43,448 nt of DNA from Flavobacteriales bacterium (GCA_017987895.1 JAGNSU010000019.1:1-43448); one strand, 5' to 3'. Counted from the first letter of the stretch, positions 1-9,441 are shown. A program made the numbers and translations. Notes: generated from the letters alone by a model not told the origin.

Positions 1-676
1 TTTCCCAGAACCGGGTGAGCTGCGTGATCAGCAGATCCAGGTCGATGTCCTCAAAGGGATGCCGGGTACGGGGGATCACCAATACGCCCGCATCCTTCAG
101 CTTGCGCGATACGGCCAGCATATCCTCAGGGATCGCGGTAGTATCCTGATCGCCTACGGCGAGCAACACCGGGCATTCGATCTTGGCGAGCACCTCGTCC
201 GTGAGCAGTGGCATTCCCGCGATACGCGTCATCTCAGCGGCGGTGGCCGTTACGAGCTGTTTCCAACGGTCGATACCGTGGGTGGCGGCCAAACCCATGG
301 CGAACTCCGGCACCTTCTCCTCCATTGCCGCGGGATCCATCTTCTTCAACTCCTGCTGCAAACCCTCCGGGCTCCAGATCAGTTTGCTCCCGATCGCGCA
401 CACGGTCGCCACCCGGTGCGGATGGGCCGCGGCCCACAACAAGGCCACGTAGCCGCCCATGCTGTAGCCCACAAGGTGGACGGGTCCGTTCACCTTTTCC
501 AAGGCGAGGTCCACGTCGCGCAGGAAGAGCTCGAAGTTCAAGCCATGCGGGGGGATCTCGCTCTCGCCGTGCCCGGTGAAGGTGATGCTGCGGCAGGTGG
601 CGTGGTCCAGGCTATCGGCCAGGTTGGCCAGTTGGCGTTTGGTGCCGAGGGCACCGTGGAGGAGGAGGATGTTCAT
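1..676 (-). CDS. alpha/beta hydrolase, 3' end cut by window edge
   Basis: The minus strand is open from an ATG at 674-676 to the window start, giving 225 residues without a stop. The protein begins MNILLLHGALGTK, a typical first strand and oxyanion-hole turn of the alpha/beta-hydrolase fold. It has the nucleophile elbow G-Y-S-M-G-G with Ser72, a GDQD turn with candidate acid residues Asp176 and Asp178, and R-T-R-H-P-F-E-D with His206 as the likely catalytic histidine. The full triad is therefore present. The substrate cannot be read from the sequence; small esterases, C-C hydrolases and MenH-like enzymes share this layout. There is no signal peptide, so it is probably cytoplasmic. It is divergent from the antiporter at 733, with 56 bases between the starts. 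The plus-strand reading frames over this region are shadows. Confidence 0.85.
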   Translation of the reverse strand, partial: MNILLLHGALGTKRQLANLADSLDHATCRSITFTGHGESEIPPHGLNFELFLRDVDLALEKVNGPVHLVGYSMGGYVALLWAAAHPHRVATVCAIGSKLIWSPEGLQQELKKMDPAAMEEKVPEFAMGLAATHGIDRWKQLVTATAAEMTRIAGMPLLTDEVLAKIECPVLLAVGDQDTTAIPEDMLAVSRKLKDAGVLVIPRTRHPFEDIDLDLLITQLTRFWE

Positions 677-720
677 TGACGTGGTTGGCGGCGTGAATCT
701 AGCTGGCGGATCGGAGGCGG

Positions 721-727
721 TATCTTG
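721..727 (+). promoter_or_regulatory. putative -7 promoter box TATCTTG
   Basis: TATCTTG resembles the Bacteroidota -7 consensus TAnnTTTG. It ends five bases before the ATG at 733, so transcription would start at or next to the start codon and the mRNA would be nearly leaderless. The same box recurs before several other genes in this window. Confidence 0.45.
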
Positions 728-732
728 TCCTC

Positions 733-2265
733 ATGGCCATGCACGTCGAGCACATGCTGCTGATCGGGGCCTTGCTCCTGTTCGCCAGCATTATGGCGAG
801 CAAGACCAGCGGGCGTTTGGGCGTGCCCACGTTGATCCTGTTCATGGCCGTGGGCATGATCGCGGGCTCGGATGGACTGGGCATCATCTACTTCGACAAT
901 GCGCAGTTCGCGCGCACGATCGGGATCATCGCCTTGGTGTTCATCCTGTTCTCCGGCGGATTGGATACGAAGTGGGAAAGCGTGCGCCCGATCCTGGGAC
1001 AAGGCGTATCGCTGGCCACGGTAGGCGTGCTGTTCACAGCGGCTATCGTGGGCGTAGCAGTGCCGTACTTCACCCATCTCACGTTGCTGGAAGGCCTCTT
1101 GCTGGGCGCGATCGTATCCTCCACGGATGCGGCGGCGGTGTTCACCATACTGCGCTCGCGCAACGTGCGGCTGAAGGCCAACCTGCGCCCCCTGCTGGAA
1201 TTGGAGAGCGGCAGCAACGATCCCATGGGCTTCTTCCTCACCGTGAGTTTGGTGAGCGTGATCGGCGGCGAGATCACCTCGCTGTGGGGGCTCGTGCCGC
1301 GCTTCTTCTTCGAGATGTCCGTCGGTGCATTGGCCGGTTGGGGCATGGGCCGGGTGATGACCTATGTGTTGAACCGCATCAAGCTGGCGTTCGATGGGTT
1401 GTACCCGGTGCTATTGCTCGCCTTGGTGTTCTTCACGTATTCCGCCACACACGCCATCGGCGGCAACGGCTTCCTGGCGGTGTATCTGGCGGGCGTGGTC
1501 CTCGGCAACTCGGATTTCATCCACAAGAAGAGCCTGATCCGTTTCTACGATGGCCAGGCCTGGCTGGTGCAGATCGCGATGTTCCTCACCCTGGGCCTGC
1601 TCGTTTTCCCGAGCCAGGTGGTGCCAGTAATGGGCACGGGGCTGTTGATCAGCGTGGTGCTGATACTCGTGGCACGACCGGTGGCGGTGTTCGTGAGCCT
1701 GGCACCCTTCCGCGGCATGACGTGGCGGCAGAAGGCCTTTCTCTCCTGGGTGGGTTTGCGCGGGGCAGTGCCGATCGTGTTCGCCACCTATCCGCTGATC
1801 GCCGGGCTGGAGAACGCGCAGTTCATTTTCAATGTGGTGTTCTTCGCGGTGCTCACCTCGGTGCTGTTGCAGGGCTCCACCCTACCCTTCGCGGCGCGGC
1901 TGCTGCGGGTGGAGCGGCCCAAGGGCTTCCGCCGGGAGAGTGCGCTGGACCTGGAATTGAGCAAGCAACTCACCGGCACGCTGGTAACGCTTGCCGTACC
2001 CGCGGGAAGCGCGGCGGTGGATCACCTGATCGTCGATCTCCACTTCCCGAAGGATGCGCAGATCATTCTGGTGGAGCGCGATGGCCAGTTCACCTCGCCC
2101 GATGGCGCTACGGAGATCGCGGCCGGTGATCGGTTGATGGTGATGGCGAAGAAACCCGACCGCCTGGTGCCCATGATCGAGCGGCTCGGTCTGGAACGCG
2201 TGAACACCGCCCCACCCCCGTCGGCCCCAGGACCCGGAACAACGACACCCTCCCGCCTACCATGA
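733..2265 (+). CDS. nhaP2: potassium/proton antiporter, CPA1 family with TrkA-C domain
   Basis: This 510-residue inner-membrane protein has a long hydrophobic N-terminal part (about residues 5-385) matching the sodium/hydrogen exchanger fold. It carries the CPA1 signatures GAIVSSTDAAAVF and ELESGSNDPMGFF; the latter holds the Asn-Asp pair typical of electroneutral exchangers. The C-terminal part (about 410-490) has the look of an RCK_C/TrkA-C ligand-binding domain, with VERDGQFTSPDG followed by AAGDRLMVMA. This architecture is that of NhaP2/CvrA, which exports K+ in exchange for protons. The ATG at 733 follows a promoter-like box closely; an in-frame ATG at 739 is an alternative. The gene overlaps the next one by four bases. 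The gene symbol is a family-level assignment. Confidence 0.9.
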   Translation: MAMHVEHMLLIGALLLFASIMASKTSGRLGVPTLILFMAVGMIAGSDGLGIIYFDNAQFARTIGIIALVFILFSGGLDTKWESVRPILGQGVSLATVGVLFTAAIVGVAVPYFTHLTLLEGLLLGAIVSSTDAAAVFTILRSRNVRLKANLRPLLELESGSNDPMGFFLTVSLVSVIGGEITSLWGLVPRFFFEMSVGALAGWGMGRVMTYVLNRIKLAFDGLYPVLLLALVFFTYSATHAIGGNGFLAVYLAGVVLGNSDFIHKKSLIRFYDGQAWLVQIAMFLTLGLLVFPSQVVPVMGTGLLISVVLILVARPVAVFVSLAPFRGMTWRQKAFLSWVGLRGAVPIVFATYPLIAGLENAQFIFNVVFFAVLTSVLLQGSTLPFAARLLRVERPKGFRRESALDLELSKQLTGTLVTLAVPAGSAAVDHLIVDLHFPKDAQIILVERDGQFTSPDGATEIAAGDRLMVMAKKPDRLVPMIERLGLERVNTAPPPSAPGPGTTTPSRLP

Positions 2266-2705
2266 TGCTTCGTTACTCCTTCGCCGTATTGCATTTGCTC
2301 GCGCTCGCGATCGGCATCGCCGCCGTGTATGGTCGCTGGCGCGCACTGCGGAACGTGAAAGGGAACGCTGATCTGCACGCCGTGTTCCATGCGGACAATT
2401 GGTACGGGATCGCCGTTGTGATCTGGGTCGTCACGGGCCTGGCACGCGCGTTCGCGGGCTTGGAGAAGGGCACGGAATACTATCTCGGATCCCACTGGTT
2501 CATTGGGAAGATGGGACTATTCACCATCGTGTTCCTGCTGGAACTCTACCCGATGATCACCTTGATCCGCTGGCGTAGGGCTCTGAAGAAGGGTACCGAG
2601 CTCGATCTGAGCAAAGCACCTGTTCTTGCCCGTTTCACGCTCGCGGAACTGCCGCTGCTGATCTTGATCGTGTGTATGGCGGCGGCGATGGCGCGGGGGC
2701 TGTAG
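2262..2705 (+). CDS. DUF2214-like small membrane protein
   Basis: This 147-residue protein has four hydrophobic segments, at about residues 5-23, 48-66, 82-105 and 124-144. Charged loops lie between them, including GLEKGTEYYLGSHWFIGKMG. Length, topology and this loop match DUF2214 family membrane proteins, whose function is unknown. Its ATG overlaps the stop codon of the antiporter (ATGA), so the two are probably translated from one mRNA. A role linked to ion homeostasis would be inference from context only. Confidence 0.75.
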   Translation: MMLRYSFAVLHLLALAIGIAAVYGRWRALRNVKGNADLHAVFHADNWYGIAVVIWVVTGLARAFAGLEKGTEYYLGSHWFIGKMGLFTIVFLLELYPMITLIRWRRALKKGTELDLSKAPVLARFTLAELPLLILIVCMAAAMARGL

Positions 2706-2708
2706 TTG

Positions 2709-2927
2709 TCACTTCACCATGACCTTGGCGAACTCTGACCAAGTCATCGAAGTTGGCTTTTTTGCATTGCGCGCCCACCAAGTCAAAGAGCCCCGACCGA
2801 TCTGAAGCTCTCCGATCTTCTTGTCCTTCTCGTAGATGTTGATCTTGAGTGCTGTACCCGCTTTCGTAAGTTCAAAAGCTTGCAGCTTCACGTCAACGCG
2901 ATGCGAGCGAGTGGTCATCTTGGCCAT
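2709..2927 (-). CDS. small conserved hypothetical protein (72 aa)
   Basis: This short basic protein starts MAKMTTRSHRVDVKLQ and contains a central stretch KIGELQIGRGSLTWWARN, then a C-terminal T-M-T-W-S-E-F-A-K. I recall similar small proteins (a beta-rich start, the GxGSLxWW block, then W-x-x-F) in many bacteria, but I know no function for them. It has no signal peptide or membrane segment. It lies between a plus-strand operon and sucC, and its start is 11 bases from the sucC stop when read downstream of sucC, so it could share the sucC transcript. Its base composition looks less G+C-rich than the neighbouring genes, which may point to separate ancestry. Confidence 0.6.
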   Translation of the reverse strand: MAKMTTRSHRVDVKLQAFELTKAGTALKINIYEKDKKIGELQIGRGSLTWWARNAKKPTSMTWSEFAKVMVK

Positions 2928-2947
2928 TGAGCGTGAGGTTCTGTATT

Positions 2948-4138
2948 CTACTTCAGCACCTCCTTGACCCGATCCGCTGCTTCCTGAAGCGCCACAGCGC
3001 TGAGCACCTTCAATCCGCTCTTGTCGATCAGCTCCTTCGCCTCCACGGCGTTGGTGCCTTGCAGGCGGACGATGATCGGCACCTTGATGTCGCCGATGCT
3101 CTGGTAGGCGTCGATCACACCTTGCGCCACGCGATCGCAGCGCACGATGCCTCCGAAGATGTTCACCAGGATCGCCTTCACGCTGGGATCCTTCAGGATG
3201 ATACGGAAGCCCTTCTCCACGCGCGCCGCATCGGCCGTCCCGCCTACATCGAGGAAGTTCGCAGGCTCGCCACCGCTCAATTTGATGATGTCCATGGTGG
3301 CCATGGCGAGACCGGCGCCGTTCACCATGCAGCCCACGTTGCCGTCGAGCTTCACGTAGTTGAGGCCCGCCTCACCGGCTTCCACTTCGATGGGATCCTC
3401 CTCCGTCTTGTCGCGCATCTCCGCATAGTCCGGGTGGCGGTAGAGCGCGTTCCCGTCCAGGCGCACCTTGGCGTCCACGGCGATCACCTTGTCGTCGCTG
3501 GTCTTCAGCACAGGATTGATCTCGAACATGGCGGCATCGCAGCCTTCATAGGCACGGTAGAGGTCGGCGATGAACTTCACCATGCTCTTCTTGGCGGCAC
3601 CGGTAACCCCGAGCGCCGTAGCGATCTTGTTGCACTGGAAAGGGCGCAGGCCGACGCGTGGATCGATGACCTCCTTCAGGATCTTGTCCGGATGGTGTTC
3701 GGCCACCTCTTCGATGTCCATGCCACCTTCGGTGCTGTAAACGATGACGTTCTTGCCGCTGGCGCGATCCAGCAACACGCTCATGTAGTACTCCTTCGTT
3801 TCGCTCGCACCGGGATAATACACGTCCTCGGCGATGAGCACCTTGTGTACCTTCTTCCCTTGCGGCGGCGTTTGCGGGCTCTTAAGCATCATACCGATGA
3901 TGGCATCGCTCTTCTCGCGCACCTCGTCGTAGCTCTTGGCCAGCTTCACACCCCCACCCTTTCCCCGGCCACCGGCGTGGATCTGCGCTTTCACCACCCA
4001 CCACTTGGTGCCGGTCTCCTGGCTCAGGCGTTTGGCAGCGTCCACCGCCTCGTCGGCGTTGTAGGCCACGATGCCGCGTTGGATGGTAACACCGAATTTC
4101 TGGAGGATGCTCTTGCCTTGATACTCGTGAAGGTTCAT
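2948..4138 (-). CDS. sucC: succinyl-CoA synthetase (ADP-forming) beta subunit
   Basis: SucC forms the ATP-grasp half of succinyl-CoA synthetase, which converts succinyl-CoA to succinate with substrate-level phosphorylation in the citric acid cycle. The 396-residue protein starts MNLHEYQGKSILQKFGV, the family's canonical N-terminus. It shows the nucleotide-binding loop HAGGRGKGGGVK, the metal-binding segment FEINPV followed by AVDAKVRLDGNA, and the C-terminal ligase segment LDVGGTA with VNIFGGIVRCD. Length is close to the usual 388. The open frame extends 24 codons upstream to 4210, but those residues are not family-like, so the ATG at 4136-4138 is chosen. sucD is not adjacent. A TACATTCG box lies upstream. 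Confidence 0.97.
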   Translation of the reverse strand: MNLHEYQGKSILQKFGVTIQRGIVAYNADEAVDAAKRLSQETGTKWWVVKAQIHAGGRGKGGGVKLAKSYDEVREKSDAIIGMMLKSPQTPPQGKKVHKVLIAEDVYYPGASETKEYYMSVLLDRASGKNVIVYSTEGGMDIEEVAEHHPDKILKEVIDPRVGLRPFQCNKIATALGVTGAAKKSMVKFIADLYRAYEGCDAAMFEINPVLKTSDDKVIAVDAKVRLDGNALYRHPDYAEMRDKTEEDPIEVEAGEAGLNYVKLDGNVGCMVNGAGLAMATMDIIKLSGGEPANFLDVGGTADAARVEKGFRIILKDPSVKAILVNIFGGIVRCDRVAQGVIDAYQSIGDIKVPIIVRLQGTNAVEAKELIDKSGLKVLSAVALQEAADRVKEVLK

Positions 4139-4165
4139 GCGGGAAGGATCGATCGGTTGCGGGGG

Positions 4166-4173
4166 CGAATGTA
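4166..4173 (-). promoter_or_regulatory. putative -7 promoter box for sucC
   Basis: Read on the minus strand this is TACATTCG, close to TAnnTTTG. It ends 27 bases before the sucC ATG, which leaves room for a short leader. It is a single weak motif, offered because similar boxes recur at other starts. Confidence 0.3.
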
Positions 4174-4237
4174 GTCGGTGGGTGTGGTGGTATCGATCGG
4201 CGCAGGCCACCGATGGAAGCGCAACACGTCATACCGC

Positions 4238-4244
4238 TAACTTG
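4238..4244 (+). promoter_or_regulatory. putative -7 promoter box TAACTTG
   Basis: TAACTTG ends five bases before the ATG at 4250, the same spacing as the box before the antiporter at 733. This supports 4250, not the upstream frame start at 4213, as the true start of the propeller gene and again predicts a nearly leaderless mRNA. Confidence 0.4.
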
Positions 4245-4249
4245 CTCCG

Positions 4250-6750
4250 ATGTCCAAGATCCTATCGCTCGCACTGATCGGTCTGCTCGCCGTTGGCATG
4301 CTCTCCGCGCAGACCATGGTGGTGGACCCCACCTTCAATCCCACGGACCTGGGCACGGCTATGGCGATGGTGGCTGGAACATGTACACGGCGGTGCAACA
4401 ACCGGACGGCAAGGTGCTGGTGGGCGGCAGCTTCAGCAACTACGACACCATTGCCTGCGGGCGGCTGGTTCGTCTACTTGAGGACAACGGCATCGATCCC
4501 AGCTTCGACACGGGCACTGGTGCGGATAATGAGATCCGCAGCATCGCGCTGCAACCCGATGGCAAGATCCTGGTGGTGGGCGACTTCCTCACCTTCAACG
4601 GAGAGCCGCGCAACCGCATTGCCCGGCTGAATGCTGACGGCAGCCTGGATCCCACCTTCGACCCGGGGCCGGGTGCCACCGCCCTGGCGCGGGCCGTGGC
4701 CGTGCAAGCGGATGGCAAAATTCTGGTAGGCGGTGATTTCTATGCGTTCGCAGGCGGCGGTCCCGTGCGGCTGGGCCGGCTGAACGCGGACGGCAGCCGC
4801 GACACGACTTTCAATGTGGGCGGCTTCGGTGCCAATGCCGGCCCGGTACACGCCATCGCCTTGCAACCGGATGGGCGTATCGTGATCGGCGGCGACTTCT
4901 TCTCATACAACGGTGTGAGCCGCAACCAACTCGCACGGGTGATGCCTGACGGAACCTTGGATACGAGCTTCGTAGTGGGTTCGGGTTTTGCCAGCGACAT
5001 ACGCTGCGTGTTGGTACAAACCGATGGCCGCATTGTGGTGGGCGGCTACTTCCTTTCGGTGAACGGGCAGGGCCATCCGTTCCTGGCGAGGCTTTACACC
5101 ACCGGTGCGGTGGACAGCGGTTTCAACACGGGCACCGGGCCGAACCACTACGTCTACAGCGTGGCGCAACAGGCGGATGGCAAGCTGTTGATCGCGGGAC
5201 AATTCACAGCCTTTGAAGGTGTGCCGCGCGCCCATGTGGCCCGGCTGAACATCGATGGCACGCTGGATACGGGCTTCACCACCTATCCGGGCTCGCCGCT
5301 GAACTGCGAAGTGGTGATGGCGCGGGCCGATGGGCGGGTGCTGGTGGGCGGGCACTTCGGCTCGTGTGGCGGCACGCTTTGGGCCCGCATGGTGCGGCTG
5401 CAGAACGATGGCTCACTGGACAACAGCTTCCACTTGGGCACGGGGGCCAGCAACTACCTGGAGGATATGGCCCTGCGGCCGGACGGGCGCATGGTGCTGG
5501 TGGGCGACTTCATGCGGTACAACAACGCGATCCACCCCGGGCTGGTGCAAGTGATGCCGGACGGTTCTGTGGACGCCAGCTTCGACACGGGCAGCGGCAC
5601 GGATAGCAGAGTTCGTGGCTGTGCATTGCAACCGGACGGCAAGCTGTTGATCGTGGGCACGTTCGCGCACTACAATGGCAGCCCTGCGGGCCGCATCGCA
5701 CGCCTGAACACGGACGGCAGCCTGGACCCTGGTTTCAACAGCGGCACGGGCGCGAATTTTGATCTGCGCAGTGTGGCCCTGCAGCCGGATGGGAAGATCC
5801 TCGTGAGCGGCACCCCTACTTCATACAATGGTGTACCGGTGGGTGTGTTGTTCCGGCTCAATGCCGATGGCACATTGGACACGGGCTTCCCCGTGGGCAC
5901 CGGTCCGAACTATATCGTGATGGACTTCGCGTTCCAACCCGATGGCAAGATCATCATCTCCGGGTGGTTCAGCGAAGTGGATGGCGTAGCGCGCGGTGGT
6001 ATCGCCCGGCTGAACACGGACGGCAGCCTGGACACCAGTTTCGATCCGGGCACGGGAGTACCGAACACCTACTACGTGGGCACCTGCGCGTTGCAAGCGG
6101 ATGGCAACGTGGTGATCGGCGGATCCTTCGAGTACTTCAACGGCGTAGCGCATGACCACATCGCACGACTGCTGCCGGATGGTAGTTTGGACGCCACGTT
6201 CACCACCGCCGTGAGCGGTACCGTGTGGGACAGCCAGGTGCTCGCCAATGGCAAGATCCTGATCGCTGGCGGCTTCTGGAACGTGAACGGCACATTGATC
6301 AACTCCCTGGCGCGCCTTCTTCCGGACGGCACACTGGACAGCACCTTCCAGATCGGCAGCGGTGCGGATGGGAGCGTCGAGGCTTTCGTGGTACAACCCG
6401 ACGGCAACCTGGTGATCGGTGGGGTGTTCACGGACTTCAACGGTGTGGGGCGCAACCGCGTCGCACGTATCACGCCAGAATTTTCCACAGGGATCACGAA
6501 CGCATCAACATCGAAGGACATGGTGGTGCCCAACCCATCGGAGGGTCGCTTCAACTGGCACACCGATATGGTCGGCCCCGTGGACATCATGATCACCGAC
6601 CTGGCCGGGCGAACTGTAACGCAGATGAACGCCATGGTGCCGAATGGCGGGATCTGTGCGATCGATCTGACCGGCCGCCCCGCGGGCACATACGTGCTTA
6701 CCTGCACGGGGCCGCAGGGGCGTCGCACAGCGCGTGCAGTGGTGCGATAG
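4250..6750 (+). CDS. secreted delta-60 repeat (DUF5122) propeller protein with T9SS domain; frameshifted
   Basis: The start at 4250 gives a clear signal peptide, MSKILSLALIGLLAVGMLSA, and the first residues of repeat 1. The remainder, including 14 delta-60 repeats and the C-terminus, lies in the frame one base back, open from 4213. The frames meet near 4355-4357. Restoring one base there (ACGGC to ACnGGC) joins them into an 833-residue protein. Each repeat is about 50 residues with the core QPDGKILVGGDF, then [13 protein letters not shown]. Fourteen copies fit two seven-bladed propellers. The last 80 or so residues hold V-P-N-P-S-E-G-R-F, DLAGRTV and GTYVLTCTG, a type A T9SS sorting domain, so the product should cross the outer membrane and be attached or released. 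Without the fix, translation could begin only at ATG 4381, without a signal peptide. Confidence 0.85.
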
Positions 6751-6786
6751 TCGGCGTTACGGCACGGGCTTCCTTTCTTTACGCCC

Positions 6787-7434
6787 ATGATCCACGCCAC
6801 CGGCATCCGCAAACGTTTCGGCGACCTGGAAGTGCTGAAGGGCGTGGAGCTGCATGTGGCGAAGGGCGAGATCGTGAGCATCGTCGGTGCCAGCGGCGCG
6901 GGGAAAACCACGTTGCTGCAGATCCTGGGCACTTTGGAACATGCGGACCAAGGCCAACTGAACATCGGCGGTACGGACATCGCGCAGCTCGGCACCAATG
7001 CGCTTTCCGCCTTCCGGAACAAGCATATCGGCTTTGTGTTCCAATTCCACCACTTGTTGCCGGAGTTCAGCGCGTTGGAGAACGTGATGATGCCCGGGTT
7101 GATCGCGGGCAAGAGCAGGAGCGCCTGCACGCCCAGAGCTGTGGATCTTCTCACCCGTTTGAACGTGGCCGCGCGGAAGGAGCACAAACCCGCGCAACTC
7201 AGCGGGGGCGAGCAACAACGTGTGGCCGTTGCACGAGCGCTCTTCAATGCGCCTGATGTGATCCTCGCGGACGAACCCTCCGGCAACCTGGACTCCGCCC
7301 ACGCCCGCGAACTGCACCAGCTCTTCTTTGATCTGCGCCAGGAGATCGGCCAGACCTTCGTGATCGTGACGCACAACGAGGAGTTGGCGACAATGGCCGA
7401 TAGGCGCCTGGTGATCAAGGACGGGGTGATCTGA
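6787..7434 (+). CDS. ABC transporter ATP-binding protein, LolD type
   Basis: This 215-residue ATPase has Walker [10 protein letters not shown] (residues 34-42), a Q-loop in [17 protein letters not shown], the signature [15 protein letters not shown], Walker [13 protein letters not shown] and the switch histidine in VIVTHNEE. The PSGNLD variant and the [10 protein letters not shown] segment are typical of the LolD/MacB branch, whose members power lipoprotein release from the inner membrane or related mechanotransmission. No permease gene adjoins it, so a LolC/E-like partner must be encoded elsewhere. It sits between two secreted propeller genes, 36 bases after the first. I see no sequence reason to link it functionally to them, although it could share their transcript. 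Confidence 0.93.
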   Translation: MIHATGIRKRFGDLEVLKGVELHVAKGEIVSIVGASGAGKTTLLQILGTLEHADQGQLNIGGTDIAQLGTNALSAFRNKHIGFVFQFHHLLPEFSALENVMMPGLIAGKSRSACTPRAVDLLTRLNVAARKEHKPAQLSGGEQQRVAVARALFNAPDVILADEPSGNLDSAHARELHQLFFDLRQEIGQTFVIVTHNEELATMADRRLVIKDGVI

Positions 7435-7487
7435 GGGCGCAACCTGAGATCGAACTTTGCGTCTTTTTCTCAAAGCCGACCTGTTCG

Positions 7488-9353
7488 ATGCGTTCCGTTC
7501 TGTTGATCCTGGCGTTGGCCCTGCGCGGTCTTGTGCTGGGCCAGGACGGGCAGTTGGATCCCTCCTTCGACCCGGGCACCGGTGCTGACAACAATGTTCT
7601 CGCAGTGGTGCCGCTCTCGAACGGCCAGGTGATCGCAGCGGGTTCGTTCGGCACCTACAACGGAACCAGTCGTGGCCGCATCGCCCGTGTGAATGTCGAT
7701 GGCAGCCTTGATATGACATTCGATATGGGCACCGGTGCGAACGGCACGGTATACTGCGTAGCGGTGCAGCCGAATGGGAAGATCCTGATCGGTGGGAACT
7801 TCATAGCGTACAACGGCACTACCAGGAACCGTATCGCGCGCCTCAACGCTGATGGAAGCTTGGATACCGGCTTTGACCCCGGAACAGGCGCGAATTCCAG
7901 TGTACACGCGCTTATCGTGCAGCCTGATGGCAAGGTCCTCATTGGCGGATATTTCGTGTCCTACAATGGCACGGCGAAGAACTATTTCGCCCGACTGAAC
8001 GCGGACGGCAGCCTGGATACCGGGTTCAACCCTTCACCGAACGATCCGGTGCTCGCGATCGCCTTGCAGTCCAACGGGAGGATCATCATTGGCGGGGCGT
8101 TCACCACCGTCACTGGCGCAACAAGGAACCATATCGCCCGGCTCAGCGCCTTCGGCAGCTTGGACGCTACGTTCGATCCCGGCAGCGGTACGGATCAATC
8201 GGTGAACACGATCGCCTACCAGCCTGACGGAAAGATCCTCATAGGTGGCTTGTTCTACAACTACGCTGGTACTGCGCGGACCTCCGTGGCACGTTTGACA
8301 GCTACCGGCGGTCTGGACAACAGCTTCGATCCGGGCACCGCATTGAACGGGTGGGTGGGATCCACCCTGCTTCAACCCGATGGCCGTGTCATCATCGGTG
8401 GACCATTCACCTCTTACAACGGGATAGCACGCAACCGTATAGCGCGTCTGAACCCCGATGGCGGCTTGGACGACAGCTTCGATCCAGGCACGGGGGCCAA
8501 CAGCACCGTGTACTGCATGGCACAACGGCCTGATGGGACGATCATCATCGGCGGGGATTTCACTACTTACGGAGGCACCGGACGGAACCACCTCGCCTGC
8601 ATCCGCGGCACAGCGCGAGCAAATGTCAAGCTGATGCTGGAAGGGCCCTACAATGGTTCTGCGATGAACGACGCCCTGCGCACCCTCCCCTCCTTCCCGC
8701 TCACCGAGCCGTTCACTGCGATGGGCTATTCACAACCCGCGTACATACCCGGCGCTACGATCCCCGCCGGCGTGCTCTCTGTCACGGGCAACAACGCGAT
8801 CGTTGATTGGGTGCTTGTGGAGATGCGGCCTGCGGCTTCGCCGAGCACGATCGCGGCATCACGCGCCGTGCTCTTGCCACGCGATGGTGACGTGGTGGAT
8901 CTCGATGGCGTTTCAACCGTCGGCTTCCCAGGCCTGGCTGCGGGCAGCTATTGTGTTGTAGTTAGGCCGCGCAACCATCTGCCGGTGATGCTCTCCCCTT
9001 CCACGCCGATCACCTATGGCGATGCGATCGCCTCGGTGGTCTTCACATTACCAGGCACCCAGGTCTACGACAACGATGCGCGCACCAACATCGCGGGCAC
9101 CATGGTGCTCGCCACGGGGGATGTCACCTTCGATCATTCCGTGAAATACGCCGGAGGCAACAACGATCGCGACCCGATCCTCACGCGCATCGGTGGCACG
9201 GTGCCCACCGCCACGGTGAGCGGCTATTGGCGGGAGGATGTGAACATGGATGGTCTTGTGAAATACGCCGGGAGCAACAACGACCGTGACCGGATCCTGA
9301 ACAGCATTGGTGGCAGTGTGCCGACGGCTACGCGGGGGGCGGCGTTGCCGTGA
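7488..9353 (+). CDS. secreted delta-60 repeat protein, seven repeats, NDRDxIL-type C-terminal module
   Basis: The 621-residue product starts with a signal peptide, MRSVLLILALALRGLVLGQ, followed at once by the first repeat (LDPSFDPGTGADNN). I count seven delta-60 repeats to about residue 380, ending DGTIIIGGDF, which fits one seven-bladed propeller. The remaining 240 or so residues form a module shared with the next two paralogues. It comprises a GPYNG/FPLTEP segment, then DWVLVEMR and [10 protein letters not shown], a beta-rich stretch with [11 protein letters not shown], and two EF-hand-like units ([18 protein letters not shown] and its relative) ending [15 protein letters not shown]. No canonical T9SS type A domain is visible. 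Surface location is inferred from the signal peptide and the family. A weak GAACTTTG box lies at 7452-7459. Confidence 0.9.
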   Translation: MRSVLLILALALRGLVLGQDGQLDPSFDPGTGADNNVLAVVPLSNGQVIAAGSFGTYNGTSRGRIARVNVDGSLDMTFDMGTGANGTVYCVAVQPNGKILIGGNFIAYNGTTRNRIARLNADGSLDTGFDPGTGANSSVHALIVQPDGKVLIGGYFVSYNGTAKNYFARLNADGSLDTGFNPSPNDPVLAIALQSNGRIIIGGAFTTVTGATRNHIARLSAFGSLDATFDPGSGTDQSVNTIAYQPDGKILIGGLFYNYAGTARTSVARLTATGGLDNSFDPGTALNGWVGSTLLQPDGRVIIGGPFTSYNGIARNRIARLNPDGGLDDSFDPGTGANSTVYCMAQRPDGTIIIGGDFTTYGGTGRNHLACIRGTARANVKLMLEGPYNGSAMNDALRTLPSFPLTEPFTAMGYSQPAYIPGATIPAGVLSVTGNNAIVDWVLVEMRPAASPSTIAASRAVLLPRDGDVVDLDGVSTVGFPGLAAGSYCVVVRPRNHLPVMLSPSTPITYGDAIASVVFTLPGTQVYDNDARTNIAGTMVLATGDVTFDHSVKYAGGNNDRDPILTRIGGTVPTATVSGYWREDVNMDGLVKYAGSNNDRDRILNSIGGSVPTATRGAALP

Positions 9354-9417
9354 GATCATGGACAGGGGATCTGAACGGCGCCTGGCCAGCAGGCAGCCTG
9401 CAGGATAACCCTTCGTC

Positions 9418-9424
9418 TATCTTG
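9418..9424 (+). promoter_or_regulatory. putative -7 promoter box TATCTTG
   Basis: TATCTTG lies 17 bases before the ATG at 9442, in the 88-base gap after the preceding paralogue. Its presence suggests that each propeller gene has its own promoter. Confidence 0.4.
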
Positions 9425-9441
9425 CACGAACGAAGCGACCC

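Noticed and set aside
576..2129. Plus-strand open frame of 517 codons overlapping the antiporter
   Set aside because: It is a shadow in another frame of a clearly assigned CPA1 antiporter.
2927..4174. Long plus-strand open frame of 415 codons
   Set aside because: It is antisense to sucC, which has all its family motifs; the plus-strand translation has no recognisable domain and is His/Leu/Asp-rich, as is typical of shadow frames in G+C-rich DNA.
4345..4365. Programmed frameshift at the signal peptide junction of the first propeller gene
   Set aside because: No slippery heptamer or obvious downstream pseudoknot was seen, and a single missing base explains the break more simply.
6787..7434. 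LolD-type ATPase as a dedicated exporter for the propeller proteins
   Set aside because: The propeller proteins carry Sec signal peptides, and no permease gene adjoins the ATPase; adjacency alone is not enough.
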